Assembly: GCF_009760405.1 (NCBI RefSeq)
Contig: NZ_WRPP01000006.1
Coordinates: 62,001 to 126,000, forward strand
DNA length: 64,000 nucleotides
From: Nocardia terrae
GTDB taxonomy: Bacteria > Actinomycetota > Actinomycetes > Mycobacteriales > Mycobacteriaceae
Direction of reading: 5' to 3'
Both the position numbers and the translations under genes were made by a program. The stretch's first letter is position 1. Each line of letters begins with the position of its first letter. This document shows, piece after piece, positions 16,021-23,169 of this stretch. The notes beneath the pieces were generated by a model, which searched no databases, was not told where the DNA came from, and saw nothing but the letters and a program-made list of their open reading frames with translations.

Positions 16021-17819
16021 CGCCCCGGTACCGCCGGCGGGTTCTCTACCGACCCGAACTCGGTGGACGGCAAGTCCTTGAAATGGTCGAATGCGGTTGG
16101 CCCCGCACCGATATTGTGATGGAACGGCAGGTTGGTGGCGGGTCCGAGGGAGCTTCCCGACGCGGCCGGATCGATGCCCACCGTGCGTATCTGGGTGCCC
16201 ACACCGTGGTCCTGGTAGGCCTCCATCGAGGGGTAGTCGGTGCGGGTGCCGCTGATGGTGACGCCGTCGGTTCCGGGGGTGAACACCAGGTCGCCGTTGA
16301 CCGTCACCTTGTGATGACCGGGCATCCATGTTGTCTCGGCCAACGGATTACCCGCGTCGTAACTGATTCGCACCGAGCCGTCGGCGGCTTGGGTCACCGT
16401 GCCGGTGGGCTTGCCCACCTTCGTTTCCCCGGTGTCTTGTCGTACGGATGGGTCCTGCCGCATGACGACAATCCCGTTCTCGTAATCCACGTAAGTCGCA
16501 ACCTTTGCGTGTTCGGGGTCGAAGTTCGGATCGAATGTACGGTTGTTGCCCAGGTCGCGTTCGAACGGGTTGCTGAACTGCGGGTCGCTGACGTCGCGTT
16601 GGGCGATGAACTGGTCGGATCGCACTACGCCTTGACCCTTGACCGGGTTGATTCGAACAACCTGGATCTGGGGGCCGACGCCGTGGTACTTCGGGTCGTA
16701 GCTGTTGGGGTTGAGTACTTCGGCGGTTTCCCAGTCGGTGCCGCTCTGCGGTGGATGGCCGAAGATCTGTGCGAAGGCCATGGCCGACGCGTGCACGCGC
16801 GCGGAGTCGTACCGGTGTGAATCGATGACCTCGAATACGGGCTTGTTGTCGTCGGTGTTGCCGAGTTCTTTCGGGATCGACAGCGCAGCGATGGACAGCA
16901 GCATCGGCTGGGTTTCGAGTCCGTCGGTGCTGCCGAAATCAGGTTTGGCGAGTTCCGTGGCGACGGGGCTGGTCGAGATGTCGCTCGCGACCACGGCACC
17001 CATTGCCATGAGCGTGGCCGAGTTGGGGACGGCACCGGTCAACGACACCTGCACCGAGGTGTTCCCGATGCTCGCGCTCACCCCTTCCACGAACGGTGGC
17101 TGCAGGTTCTTCGCGATCAATTCACGAACTGCGCCAAGGTCGTTCGCGTAGTTGCCGACGGCTTTGCCGATCGCCGCGGACACACTGGCGACGGCCTGCG
17201 CACCGCTGGAGAGGGTGCTCAGCACGGCGAGCAGGTCACCGACCTCGGGCGCCTCGATACCGTGGAACTTGCCGGCGGCCTGATCCAGACGTCCACCGGC
17301 CGTGGTGACGATCTCCGCGGCGGAGAAACTGGTCCAGGCGGCCCCCATCGCTGAGAGTTTCTGGGTGTCCCCGTTGGGAACTTGACCGGCTGCCCGGACC
17401 ATATCGGCCATCAGAGGCGGTGTGACCAGGCCCGCGCCGTTGTCTCCGCCGGATGGCTGTATGAGACTCAGATCGCCCTGCAAGAATGCCCAACTGCCGA
17501 CCGCCGCGGGCTTATCGGGTTGCGGGGTGGTCTTTCCCGCTGAGGTCCACTCGGCCAGGTCCCAGTTGTAGCCGCAGGCGTTGAACACATCGGCCGCCTT
17601 GGTCAGGGCATTGCCCAGGGCTCCGATGGTGTTCAGCACATCGACGCTCATCTGATCGCACTTCGTCGCCCACGATGCGGCGGACCCGTCCCCGGCCATT
17701 CCGGGGTTCGAAATGACCAGCGCCGGTGTCAGCGTCTTGACCGCCGTCGCCAATTCGGTTGCGATCGACTGGCACTCACCGGCGGCGTGGTAATACGCCT
17801 CCGTATTGACAGTGACCAC
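16017..17819 (-). CDS. 600-residue ESX-associated protein, possible secreted effector
   Basis: A large protein with no recognised enzymatic domain. The first 100 or so residues are helical and WXG100-like, with a tryptophan in SAASWATKCDQMSVD, the kind of N terminus seen in ESX-secreted or ESX-partner proteins. Residues about 150-290 are Ala/Ser/Gly-rich and helical. The C-terminal half (about 330-600) looks like a beta-rich domain with many Asp, Asn, Gly and Tyr, including TYVDYENGIVVMRQD, VRISYDAGNPL and a late HH pair in LPFHHNIG. There is no signal peptide or membrane span. The GTG start lies 1 base after the stop of the upstream WXG100 gene and the stop overlaps the membrane-protein start. 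The layout, WXG100 pair, long protein, small membrane protein, resembles polymorphic-toxin loci such as CpnT, but no toxin motif is seen. Confidence 0.75.
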   Translation of the reverse strand: MVTVNTEAYYHAAGECQSIATELATAVKTLTPALVISNPGMAGDGSAASWATKCDQMSVDVLNTIGALGNALTKAADVFNACGYNWDLAEWTSAGKTTPQPDKPAAVGSWAFLQGDLSLIQPSGGDNGAGLVTPPLMADMVRAAGQVPNGDTQKLSAMGAAWTSFSAAEIVTTAGGRLDQAAGKFHGIEAPEVGDLLAVLSTLSSGAQAVASVSAAIGKAVGNYANDLGAVRELIAKNLQPPFVEGVSASIGNTSVQVSLTGAVPNSATLMAMGAVVASDISTSPVATELAKPDFGSTDGLETQPMLLSIAALSIPKELGNTDDNKPVFEVIDSHRYDSARVHASAMAFAQIFGHPPQSGTDWETAEVLNPNSYDPKYHGVGPQIQVVRINPVKGQGVVRSDQFIAQRDVSDPQFSNPFERDLGNNRTFDPNFDPEHAKVATYVDYENGIVVMRQDPSVRQDTGETKVGKPTGTVTQAADGSVRISYDAGNPLAETTWMPGHHKVTVNGDLVFTPGTDGVTISGTRTDYPSMEAYQDHGVGTQIRTVGIDPAASGSSLGPATNLPFHHNIGAGPTAFDHFKDLPSTEFGSVENPPAVPGR

Positions 17820-17820
17820 G

Positions 17821-18114
17821 TCAGCTCTTGGAGATGCTGTTGAGGCTGATCACGGTGGTGTAGCTGCTATGGGCCAGCCGTGCTGCCTCGCTCGTGTCGG
17901 CAACTCCGTCAGCGAACTCCTTTGCGCTGGTGGACCATTGATTGTGCGCTTCGGTGTATGCGGACGCCGCAGCCGACTCCCAACTGCCGCCGGTCAGGGA
18001 TTCGGCCTTCTGGTCGAGTTCATCCAGATGGTTCCGCAGAAAGTCCGCCAACTTGCCGAGCTGGGATACGACCTGATCGAGTTGTTCGAGGTTCACGCTG
18101 AATTCGGAGGTCAA
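17821..18114 (-). CDS. WXG100/ESAT-6-like protein, second of the pair
   Basis: A 97-residue helical-hairpin protein of WXG100 size. The turn carries W45-E-S47 in GGSWESAAASAYTEAH, a WXG variant in which Gly is replaced by Ser. Two long amphipathic helices flank it. The TTG start at 18114 overlaps the stop of the upstream gene as TTGA and gives the family length; a GTG at 18096 is a weaker option. It probably forms a heterodimer with the first WXG100 protein and is exported by an ESX (type VII) system encoded elsewhere. The C-terminal YxxxD/E secretion signal is not obvious. Confidence 0.82.
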   Translation of the reverse strand: MTSEFSVNLEQLDQVVSQLGKLADFLRNHLDELDQKAESLTGGSWESAAASAYTEAHNQWSTSAKEFADGVADTSEAARLAHSSYTTVISLNSISKS

Positions 18115-18452
18115 CTGCGGTCCAAGCTGGTGAATCCGTCCGCGGACAGCAGGTCGTGACTGGTGTACGTCTCGGCGGTAACGCCGAGTTTGCCCGCCAA
18201 GGTCGTCAGTGCATCGATCGTCGTGTGCCCGCCGTCGGAGCATTCGCCCCAACCCTTGCTGAAGAACTTCGCGGCCTCACCGGTCCACCCAGCGGTTGTA
18301 AGCGAGTCTACTTCCTGTTCAACCAATTTCAGAGCCGCACGCATGGTGTCGGCTACATCCAATGCGTACTTGCCGAACGCCTGCACATCCTCCGGGACGA
18401 CGAACAGACCCCCCGAATCTCCTACTCCACCCATGGGGGTGGAGATTATCAT
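18111..18452 (-). CDS. WXG100-like protein, first of the cassette
   Basis: A 113-residue WXG100-type protein that opens the cassette. The motif is W56-T-G58 in TTAGWTGEAAKFF, between two predicted helices (about 20-52 and 58-100). An extra N-terminal glycine-rich segment precedes the first helix, so it is slightly longer than canonical EsxA/EsxB. The C-terminal segment after GVTAETYTSHDLLS is unstructured. ATG at 18452 and ATG at 18434 are both possible; neither has a clear ribosome site. The stop overlaps the next start (TTGA), which ties it to the second WXG100 protein. Confidence 0.78.
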   Translation of the reverse strand: MIISTPMGGVGDSGGLFVVPEDVQAFGKYALDVADTMRAALKLVEQEVDSLTTAGWTGEAAKFFSKGWGECSDGGHTTIDALTTLAGKLGVTAETYTSHDLLSADGFTSLDRS

Positions 18453-18797
18453 CGCCGACCGGCGCTCGCACGTCAGTTTCTGGCGAATTGCAAGAGCGGT
18501 CTCGCACGTATTGTTCCACGCAGACCACGGTGGTTCGATCAATCCGGTGGCGGGGAGCTTCGGCTTGCGATGACTCCGGCACCGCCGATCCGATCGCGAA
18601 GACGTGTGGCTCAACCAATTTCGCACGAGGCTCCAGACTATCCGGTCCAGGATTCGGAAGTGGCGAGGCGCGGGCTCGAATGCACGAGTCGTCTGACAAA
18701 CGCTGTGAAGCGAAGCGCTGTTTCGCGAAACTCGTGCCGCAATTGGGAAATACTGGCGCGTCGCCGGGCCGCCTCGGCGAGCTGGAATCTCTGGGGT
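18453..18797 (-). other. Upstream region of the ESX-like cassette
   Basis: No convincing gene lies in these 345 bases. They must hold the promoter of the five-gene cassette, but no clear -10/-35 pair is visible on the minus strand. The composition seems less GC-rich than the neighbouring genes. Confidence 0.4.
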
Positions 18798-19370
18798 TCA
18801 GAGTGAGAGATCGTGCGCGGTGGTGCGCAGGGTCCAGGCCGGGGCCCGGTGGTGGAGGGTGGTCGCGGTGAGCGGCGGGATGTCGATGCGCCAGAACGAT
18901 TCCGGGGGAGCGTTCAGGGTGATGAGGACGGCCGCGCGGACCGCGCCCGGGTGGGTGATCGCGGTGATGCGGTCACCGGATCCGGTCAGGCTTTCCAGCC
19001 AGGCGCGGACGCGGGCGATCAGGTCGATGAGGGACTCGCCGCGGTGGGAGCGGTGCGACGGGTCGGTGAGCCAGCCCATCAGGTGTTCGGGGGACAGGTC
19101 GTCCATGGCCTTGCCCGACCAGTCGCCGTAGTCCAGATCGCGCAGGGCGGGCTCGGGAGCGCCGTTGAGGCCCAGTGCTTTCGCGGTCTGCGCGGTGCGG
19201 ATCTCGGGTGCGCACAGGACACGGTCCGGCTCCGGGCCGGGCAGGCCGCCCACCGTCGCCACGGACCGCTCACCCAGCGGGTTGAGCGGTTCGTCGGCGG
19301 GGAAGCGGGCGGCCTGGACGGCGTCGGTGATCGCGTGCGTGATCAGGGTGAGGCGGGTGACTGCGCTCAT
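18798..19370 (-). CDS. Histidine phosphatase-like protein coupled to cbtA
   Basis: A 190-residue member of the histidine phosphatase (phosphoglycerate mutase/CobC) superfamily. The N-terminal catalytic motif, normally RHG, reads T11-H12-A13 in LTLITHAITD, so the phospho-accepting His is kept but the neighbouring Arg is lost. A second motif ITHPGAVRAA supplies the later His, and LDYGDWSGK matches the family centre. Its ATG overlaps the cbtA stop (ATGA). Close to cobalt-uptake genes, a role in cobalamin synthesis like that of CobC (alpha-ribazole phosphatase) is possible, but the altered motif leaves activity uncertain. Confidence 0.8.
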   Translation of the reverse strand: MSAVTRLTLITHAITDAVQAARFPADEPLNPLGERSVATVGGLPGPEPDRVLCAPEIRTAQTAKALGLNGAPEPALRDLDYGDWSGKAMDDLSPEHLMGWLTDPSHRSHRGESLIDLIARVRAWLESLTGSGDRITAITHPGAVRAAVLITLNAPPESFWRIDIPPLTATTLHHRAPAWTLRTTAHDLSL

Positions 19371-20176
19371 GCCGCCGAAGGGGCTGGGGCAGAGTCTCGT
19401 TCGCCGAGCAGGCGGGGAGCCAGCCAGGCGAAGCCGACGCCGATCACGACCCAGAGGATCAGTTGGGCGGCGAAGGAGTACAGGCGGAAGCTGTACAGGT
19501 CGGCGGCCGGGAATCCGGGGTAGACGATGGCACCCGCCGGATTCCTCAGGGCCTCCGGCGTTTCGGCGGAGTAGCTCGGCAGCGCGAGCATGGCCACCGC
19601 GATGACCACCGTGCACGCCGTGGCCGCGGCGATACCGGCGGTCCAGTTGCCCAGTCGCGCGGCCAGTCTGCGGCCGAGCCAGACGGCCGCGAGCAGCGCG
19701 AGCACGCTGACCGCGATCATGATCGCGAACATGCCGGTGCGTTCCTTGATGGTGTCCGCGTCCGAGGATCCCGGCGGGTTGGCCGGGTACTTCAGGAACG
19801 GCACCGCGTACAGCGCCAGGAACATGCCACCCGACACCAGCAGCGCCAGATTCCGCGCGGTGATCCGTCCGGCCCGGCGCAGCGCCAGGTAGTACACGAC
19901 CGCGAACAGCGCGCCCATGGCCATGCCGAGCACGATCACGCCGAACCCGAGGCCGATGTTCTGCTGCTGGCCGCGGGTGAACAGCTCCGAGCCCATCTCC
20001 ATGTCCATCGGCTTGCCCGCGGCCTTGTCCAGCGCCATCTGCGCGTCGTCGCGGCCGTGTTCGTAGTCGATGGCCCGGTTGATGACGGGCTCGGACGCGA
20101 TCCGGGCGAAGGCGAACGCGAGCAATCCACCGAGCGCGCCCAGCAGGACGCCTCGGCCGATGATCCGCTTTTCCAT
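19367..20176 (-). CDS. cbtA: Cobalt transporter subunit CbtA
   Basis: A CbtA-family membrane protein of 269 residues, the permease part of a small cobalt uptake system. About six hydrophobic spans are visible, with MEKRIIGRGVLLGALGGLLA at the start and a loop containing DYEHGRDDAQMA, an acid/His-containing site suited to metal. The last helices (LYSFAAQLILWVVIGVGFAW) precede a short cytoplasmic tail. It follows cbtB by 22 bp and overlaps the phosphatase gene. The set lies downstream of a cobalamin riboswitch, so it should be shut off when cobalamin is plentiful. Confidence 0.87.
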   Translation of the reverse strand: MEKRIIGRGVLLGALGGLLAFAFARIASEPVINRAIDYEHGRDDAQMALDKAAGKPMDMEMGSELFTRGQQQNIGLGFGVIVLGMAMGALFAVVYYLALRRAGRITARNLALLVSGGMFLALYAVPFLKYPANPPGSSDADTIKERTGMFAIMIAVSVLALLAAVWLGRRLAARLGNWTAGIAAATACTVVIAVAMLALPSYSAETPEALRNPAGAIVYPGFPAADLYSFRLYSFAAQLILWVVIGVGFAWLAPRLLGERDSAPAPSAA

Positions 20177-20198
20177 TGTGGCGACTCGATTCCCGTGG

Positions 20199-20414
20199 CT
20201 AGTGGCAGGGGAAACCGAGGAGATGCCGTCCGTCGTGGACGAATTCGTGCACGTGCATGTCGCTGCCGAAGATCGACACCGCACCCTGGTCGAAACCGAT
20301 GAAGTAGATGGCCAGCAGCGCCAGCACGGTGGTCCCGATCAGCCACATGGCCGTGGTGGGAAGGGCGAGCGCACCGGTCGTGATGCCGGAACGGGGAGCG
20401 TAGGACGTCGCCAC
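20199..20414 (-). CDS. cbtB: Cobalt transporter subunit CbtB
   Basis: A 71-residue protein with a single transmembrane helix (about 22-40) and the characteristic histidine-rich C terminus: HVHEFVHDGRHLLGFPCH contains five His and one Cys that probably capture Co2+. The GTG start at 20414 has AGGAG 5 bases upstream. It is the first gene of the riboswitch-controlled operon with cbtA and the phosphatase-like gene. Confidence 0.9.
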   Translation of the reverse strand: MATSYAPRSGITTGALALPTTAMWLIGTTVLALLAIYFIGFDQGAVSIFGSDMHVHEFVHDGRHLLGFPCH

Positions 20415-20431
20415 GGGAACTCCTAGGGTGA

Positions 20432-20451
20432 GAGGGGATTGCGCGCCCCTC
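20432..20451 (-). promoter_or_regulatory. Hairpin of the riboswitch expression platform
   Basis: GAGGGG and CCCCTC arms (20446-20451 and 20432-20437) with an 8-base loop lie between the riboswitch aptamer and the cbtB ribosome site. The stem ends about 10 bases before AGGAG, so it is placed to affect translation start; the switching partner is not resolved. Confidence 0.45.
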
Positions 20452-20461
20452 GGCCGATACA

Positions 20462-20560
20462 ACTTCTCGGCGTCCCGGGTCTGACTCGCACTCGCGGGGA
20501 GTGCTCACAGTGGCGCGACCGTCCCGGACTCTCACCGGATTCCACGAATCGCCGATCGCA
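20462..20560 (-). promoter_or_regulatory. Cobalamin riboswitch
   Basis: On the minus strand the segment carries the conserved cobalamin aptamer core: GGAATCCGGTGAGAGTCC (a helix plus GGTG loop), then CGCGCCACTGTGAGC, then the B12-box-like GAGTCAGACCC. A short closing stem pairs 20550-20553 (GGCG) with 20469-20472 (CGCC). It lies about 50 bases upstream of cbtB, a known target of these elements. The short form suggests the compact AdoCbl-variant class. High cobalamin should reduce expression of cbtB-cbtA-phosphatase. Confidence 0.88.
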
Positions 20561-20815
20561 TAAAGGTACGAAACCCCGAGCCAACTGGTCAAACACCTGC
20601 CCACACTGTGGAATCGCGGTCGGCCGACCGGGGTGTGCGGGCGCTCATCTAGAACTTGTTGTACCGCTGAAATGGCGGCTGAGCAGGAATGATTCATTTC
20701 GTGCCCGGAGAAATCGGGGCAGTTTTCCCGAATCGGGTTCGTGGGGGTCCGTGGGTTGAATACACTGCCCGCTGAAGTGAACAGATCACACTTCAGTTCT
20801 AGATTCGAGGTGCTC
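20561..20815. other. Divergent promoter region between cbtB and the lipoprotein gene
   Basis: About 255 bases without a gene. It should contain the promoter for the riboswitch transcript (minus) and for the lipoprotein gene (plus). No promoter pair is clear enough to call. Confidence 0.4.
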
Positions 20816-21208
20816 ATGAAGTCTGCTACACCGGGGGTTTTCGCTGCGCGCGCCGCGGCGGCTGTGATCGGCGGGGCATTGCTACTCGCGGGGGTTACCG
20901 GGTGCGGCAGCGACAAATCATCCTCGGATGGGTCGTCGGGCACCACCAGCGCGGTCGTGACTCCGGCGGTCGCGAGCTCCACGGCCGCACCCGCGCCGAC
21001 CACCGTCGCACCCGCGCCCACCACCGAGGCGCCCGTTCAGCAGCCCGCCACCACGGAGGCGCCCGCTCCGCAGCCGGTCGCACCCGAACCGGCCCAGGTC
21101 GCTCCCCAGCCCGCCGCGCCGAAGCCCGCGCCGCAGACCCAGGAGGCGCCCAAGCAGGCGCCGCCCACCCTGGACGCGCCCGGATTCGAACCCCGCGCCG
21201 GCTACTGA
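20816..21208 (+). CDS. Proline-rich lipoprotein
   Basis: A 130-residue exported lipoprotein. The signal sequence ends in a lipobox (AGVTGC) with C30 as the lipid-modified residue. The mature part begins with a Ser/Gly/Asp linker and continues as a low-complexity region of Ala, Pro, Thr, Gln and Glu with APTT and APQP-type repeats, ending in FEPRAGY. Such tails span the cell wall. GAGG precedes the ATG. The SGNH hydrolase gene starts 17 bp after its stop, so it may serve as an envelope scaffold for that enzyme, or only share its transcript. Confidence 0.8.
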   Translation: MKSATPGVFAARAAAAVIGGALLLAGVTGCGSDKSSSDGSSGTTSAVVTPAVASSTAAPAPTTVAPAPTTEAPVQQPATTEAPAPQPVAPEPAQVAPQPAAPKPAPQTQEAPKQAPPTLDAPGFEPRAGY

Positions 21209-21225
21209 GCGGACTGGACAGTCAG

Positions 21226-22137
21226 GTGCTCGGCAATGGTGGGCGGTGGGTGTGTGCCACCGTCGTCGCGCTCGCGGCCTCGTTGACGGCCGTGGGCGGT
21301 GCGGGGGCCGATCCGGCCCCCGCGGGGAAAGAGCTTGTGGTGCTGGGTGACTCGTTCTCCGCGAACGAGTGGGACCACTTCACCGGCCACGACGACTGCA
21401 ACCTGCACGGGCGCACGGCCTGGCCGGTGCAGCTGGCCAAACTGATGGGCGTGTACGGGACCGACAATGTGTCCGACCCGTCGTGCCCGGGTGCCTCGAT
21501 CGACAGCGGTCCCGGGTGGACGCTGGGTCAGGAGGCGCAGCGTGCGGACAAGGAGGGCGCCTTCGGGCCGGACACCAAGCTGGTGACGCTGCAGTTCGGC
21601 ATGAACGACAAGTGGGGCTCCTCCGATCAGAACCTGTGGAACTCGTTGAAGCCCTGCGTGTTCAACCTCGAGCTGGGTTGTGACGAGGACTCGGTCGGGC
21701 AGGGCCGGATGACCGACTACAACGGTGTCTCCGGCGCGCTGATGGCCAAGCGCATGAGCAACGCGGTCACCTACATCAAGTACTACGCGCCGAACGCGCG
21801 CATCGTATTGGTCGGGTACCAGGAGCTTTTCGCTCCCGGCAGCAGCACGATCTGCCTCAGTATCGGCGGGGTCGTGCCGTTCATCAATCCGCGTGGGCGG
21901 GCGGTGGTGGAGTACCTCGACCGGATCGACCAGGCGCAACGGGAAGCCGCGCAACTGCTGGGCATCGACTTCTTCGATACCCGCGCCCTGACCGCCGGCC
22001 ACGGCCTCTGCTCGTCGCAGCCGTGGTTGAACGGGGTCGCCGACCCTCGTACCGGCATCGACGGTCTGCCCTTCCATCCGTCGGCCCAGGGCGACACCGT
22101 CGTCGCGAACGCGGTGTACGACCGCTACGGACACTGA
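21226..22137 (+). CDS. Secreted SGNH/GDSL hydrolase, copy 1
   Basis: An exported esterase of 303 residues. The GTG start gives a signal peptide (hydrophobic 10-24, cleavage near GAGA at about 28). SGNH blocks are visible: S43 in LGDSFSANE (block I), QFGMNDKWG with the Asn of block III, and D279/H284 in DGLPFHP (block V). Six or more cysteines (for example in HDDCNLHG, DPSCPGAS, KPCVFNLELGC) suggest disulfides, as in related secreted actinobacterial lipases. No strong ribosome site is seen before the GTG at 21226, so the start is uncertain by a few codons. It is paralogous to the next gene. Confidence 0.85.
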   Translation: MLGNGGRWVCATVVALAASLTAVGGAGADPAPAGKELVVLGDSFSANEWDHFTGHDDCNLHGRTAWPVQLAKLMGVYGTDNVSDPSCPGASIDSGPGWTLGQEAQRADKEGAFGPDTKLVTLQFGMNDKWGSSDQNLWNSLKPCVFNLELGCDEDSVGQGRMTDYNGVSGALMAKRMSNAVTYIKYYAPNARIVLVGYQELFAPGSSTICLSIGGVVPFINPRGRAVVEYLDRIDQAQREAAQLLGIDFFDTRALTAGHGLCSSQPWLNGVADPRTGIDGLPFHPSAQGDTVVANAVYDRYGH

Positions 22138-22230
22138 TCCCGCGGTAGGGATCTCGCGTCCACCTCGTCTCTGTCCACCCCGCGCAAACAACTGAAAGAT
22201 CTATAGTTCACTTTGCGATTCGAGGACTCC

Positions 22231-23169
22231 ATGAAGTTCCGTATTCCAGGCGCATCGGCTTCGCTGTGCGCCGCGGTCGTGGCCATCGCAGCGGCCATGA
22301 CCGGAACCGCGGGCGCACACGCCGATTCGACGGCCGCCGCCGGCAATACCACGGCACCGGACGGCAAAGAGATTGTCATTCTGGGTGATTCGTTCACGGC
22401 GAACGGCAGTCCGTTCGCCGACACGAACCACTGCGACCGCGGCGACACCGCATGGCCGGTCCAGCTGACCGCGCTGACGGGCCTGCCGCACGACACCGAT
22501 CAGGTGTCGAACCAGTCGTGCGCGGGCGCGACGATCGAAGGCGGCGGGGGCTACACCCTGACAGTCCAGGCCGCCAATGCGGCCAAACAGGGCGCGTTCG
22601 GGCCCAAGACCAAACTGGTGACCCTGCAATTCGGCTTCAACGAACACTGGAGTGGGTCGGACCTGTCTCCGTGGAGCTCCACGGAGAAGTGCTTCTACGA
22701 CATCGCGGGCGGGTGCGGACCCGACGCGGTGGCGGACGGCCGCATGATCGACCCGCAGGCCATCACCGGCGAGGCGTACGCCACCCGGATCAGCAAGGTC
22801 ATCACCTACATCCGGTACTACGCACCCGCCGCGCACATCGTCATCGTCGGCTACCCGGAGATGTTCCGGCCCGACCAGGAATCCATCTGCTTCGACATCC
22901 TGAGCCTGCCGCTGCCACAGCCCAAGGGCCGCACCGTCGTCGAGTACTTCAACCGGATGGACACCGCCGAGCGCGAGGCCGCCGCCCGACTCGGCCTCGA
23001 CTACCTCGATGCCCGCGCGCTCACCGCCGGGCACGGACTCTGCACGCCCGAGCAATGGATCAACGGCATCTTCGATCCGAAGACCAAACTCGACGGCCTG
23101 CCCTTCCATCCCAGCCCCCAGGGCGACGCCGTGGTGGCAAACGCACTGTACGAGAGGTACGTCCGATGA
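22231..23169 (+). CDS. Secreted SGNH/GDSL hydrolase, copy 2
   Basis: An exported esterase of 312 residues, collinear with the previous gene over its full length (for example both have QGAFGPKTKLVTLQFG-like and ALTAGHGLC segments). It has a signal peptide with cleavage near GAHA (about residue 31), S54 in LGDSFTANG, QFGFNEHW, and DGLPFHPSPQGD. The cysteine positions are shared with copy 1. The ATG follows GAGGA. Its stop overlaps the acyltransferase start (ATGA), so it is probably functionally linked to acylation of an envelope glycan or lipid. Confidence 0.88.
   Translation: MKFRIPGASASLCAAVVAIAAAMTGTAGAHADSTAAAGNTTAPDGKEIVILGDSFTANGSPFADTNHCDRGDTAWPVQLTALTGLPHDTDQVSNQSCAGATIEGGGGYTLTVQAANAAKQGAFGPKTKLVTLQFGFNEHWSGSDLSPWSSTEKCFYDIAGGCGPDAVADGRMIDPQAITGEAYATRISKVITYIRYYAPAAHIVIVGYPEMFRPDQESICFDILSLPLPQPKGRTVVEYFNRMDTAEREAAARLGLDYLDARALTAGHGLCTPEQWINGIFDPKTKLDGLPFHPSPQGDAVVANALYERYVR

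Noticed and set aside
21181..21205. GGATTCGAACCC, resembling a reversed tRNA T-arm
   Set aside because: It is within the lipoprotein coding sequence and no acceptor, anticodon or D arm can be formed around it.
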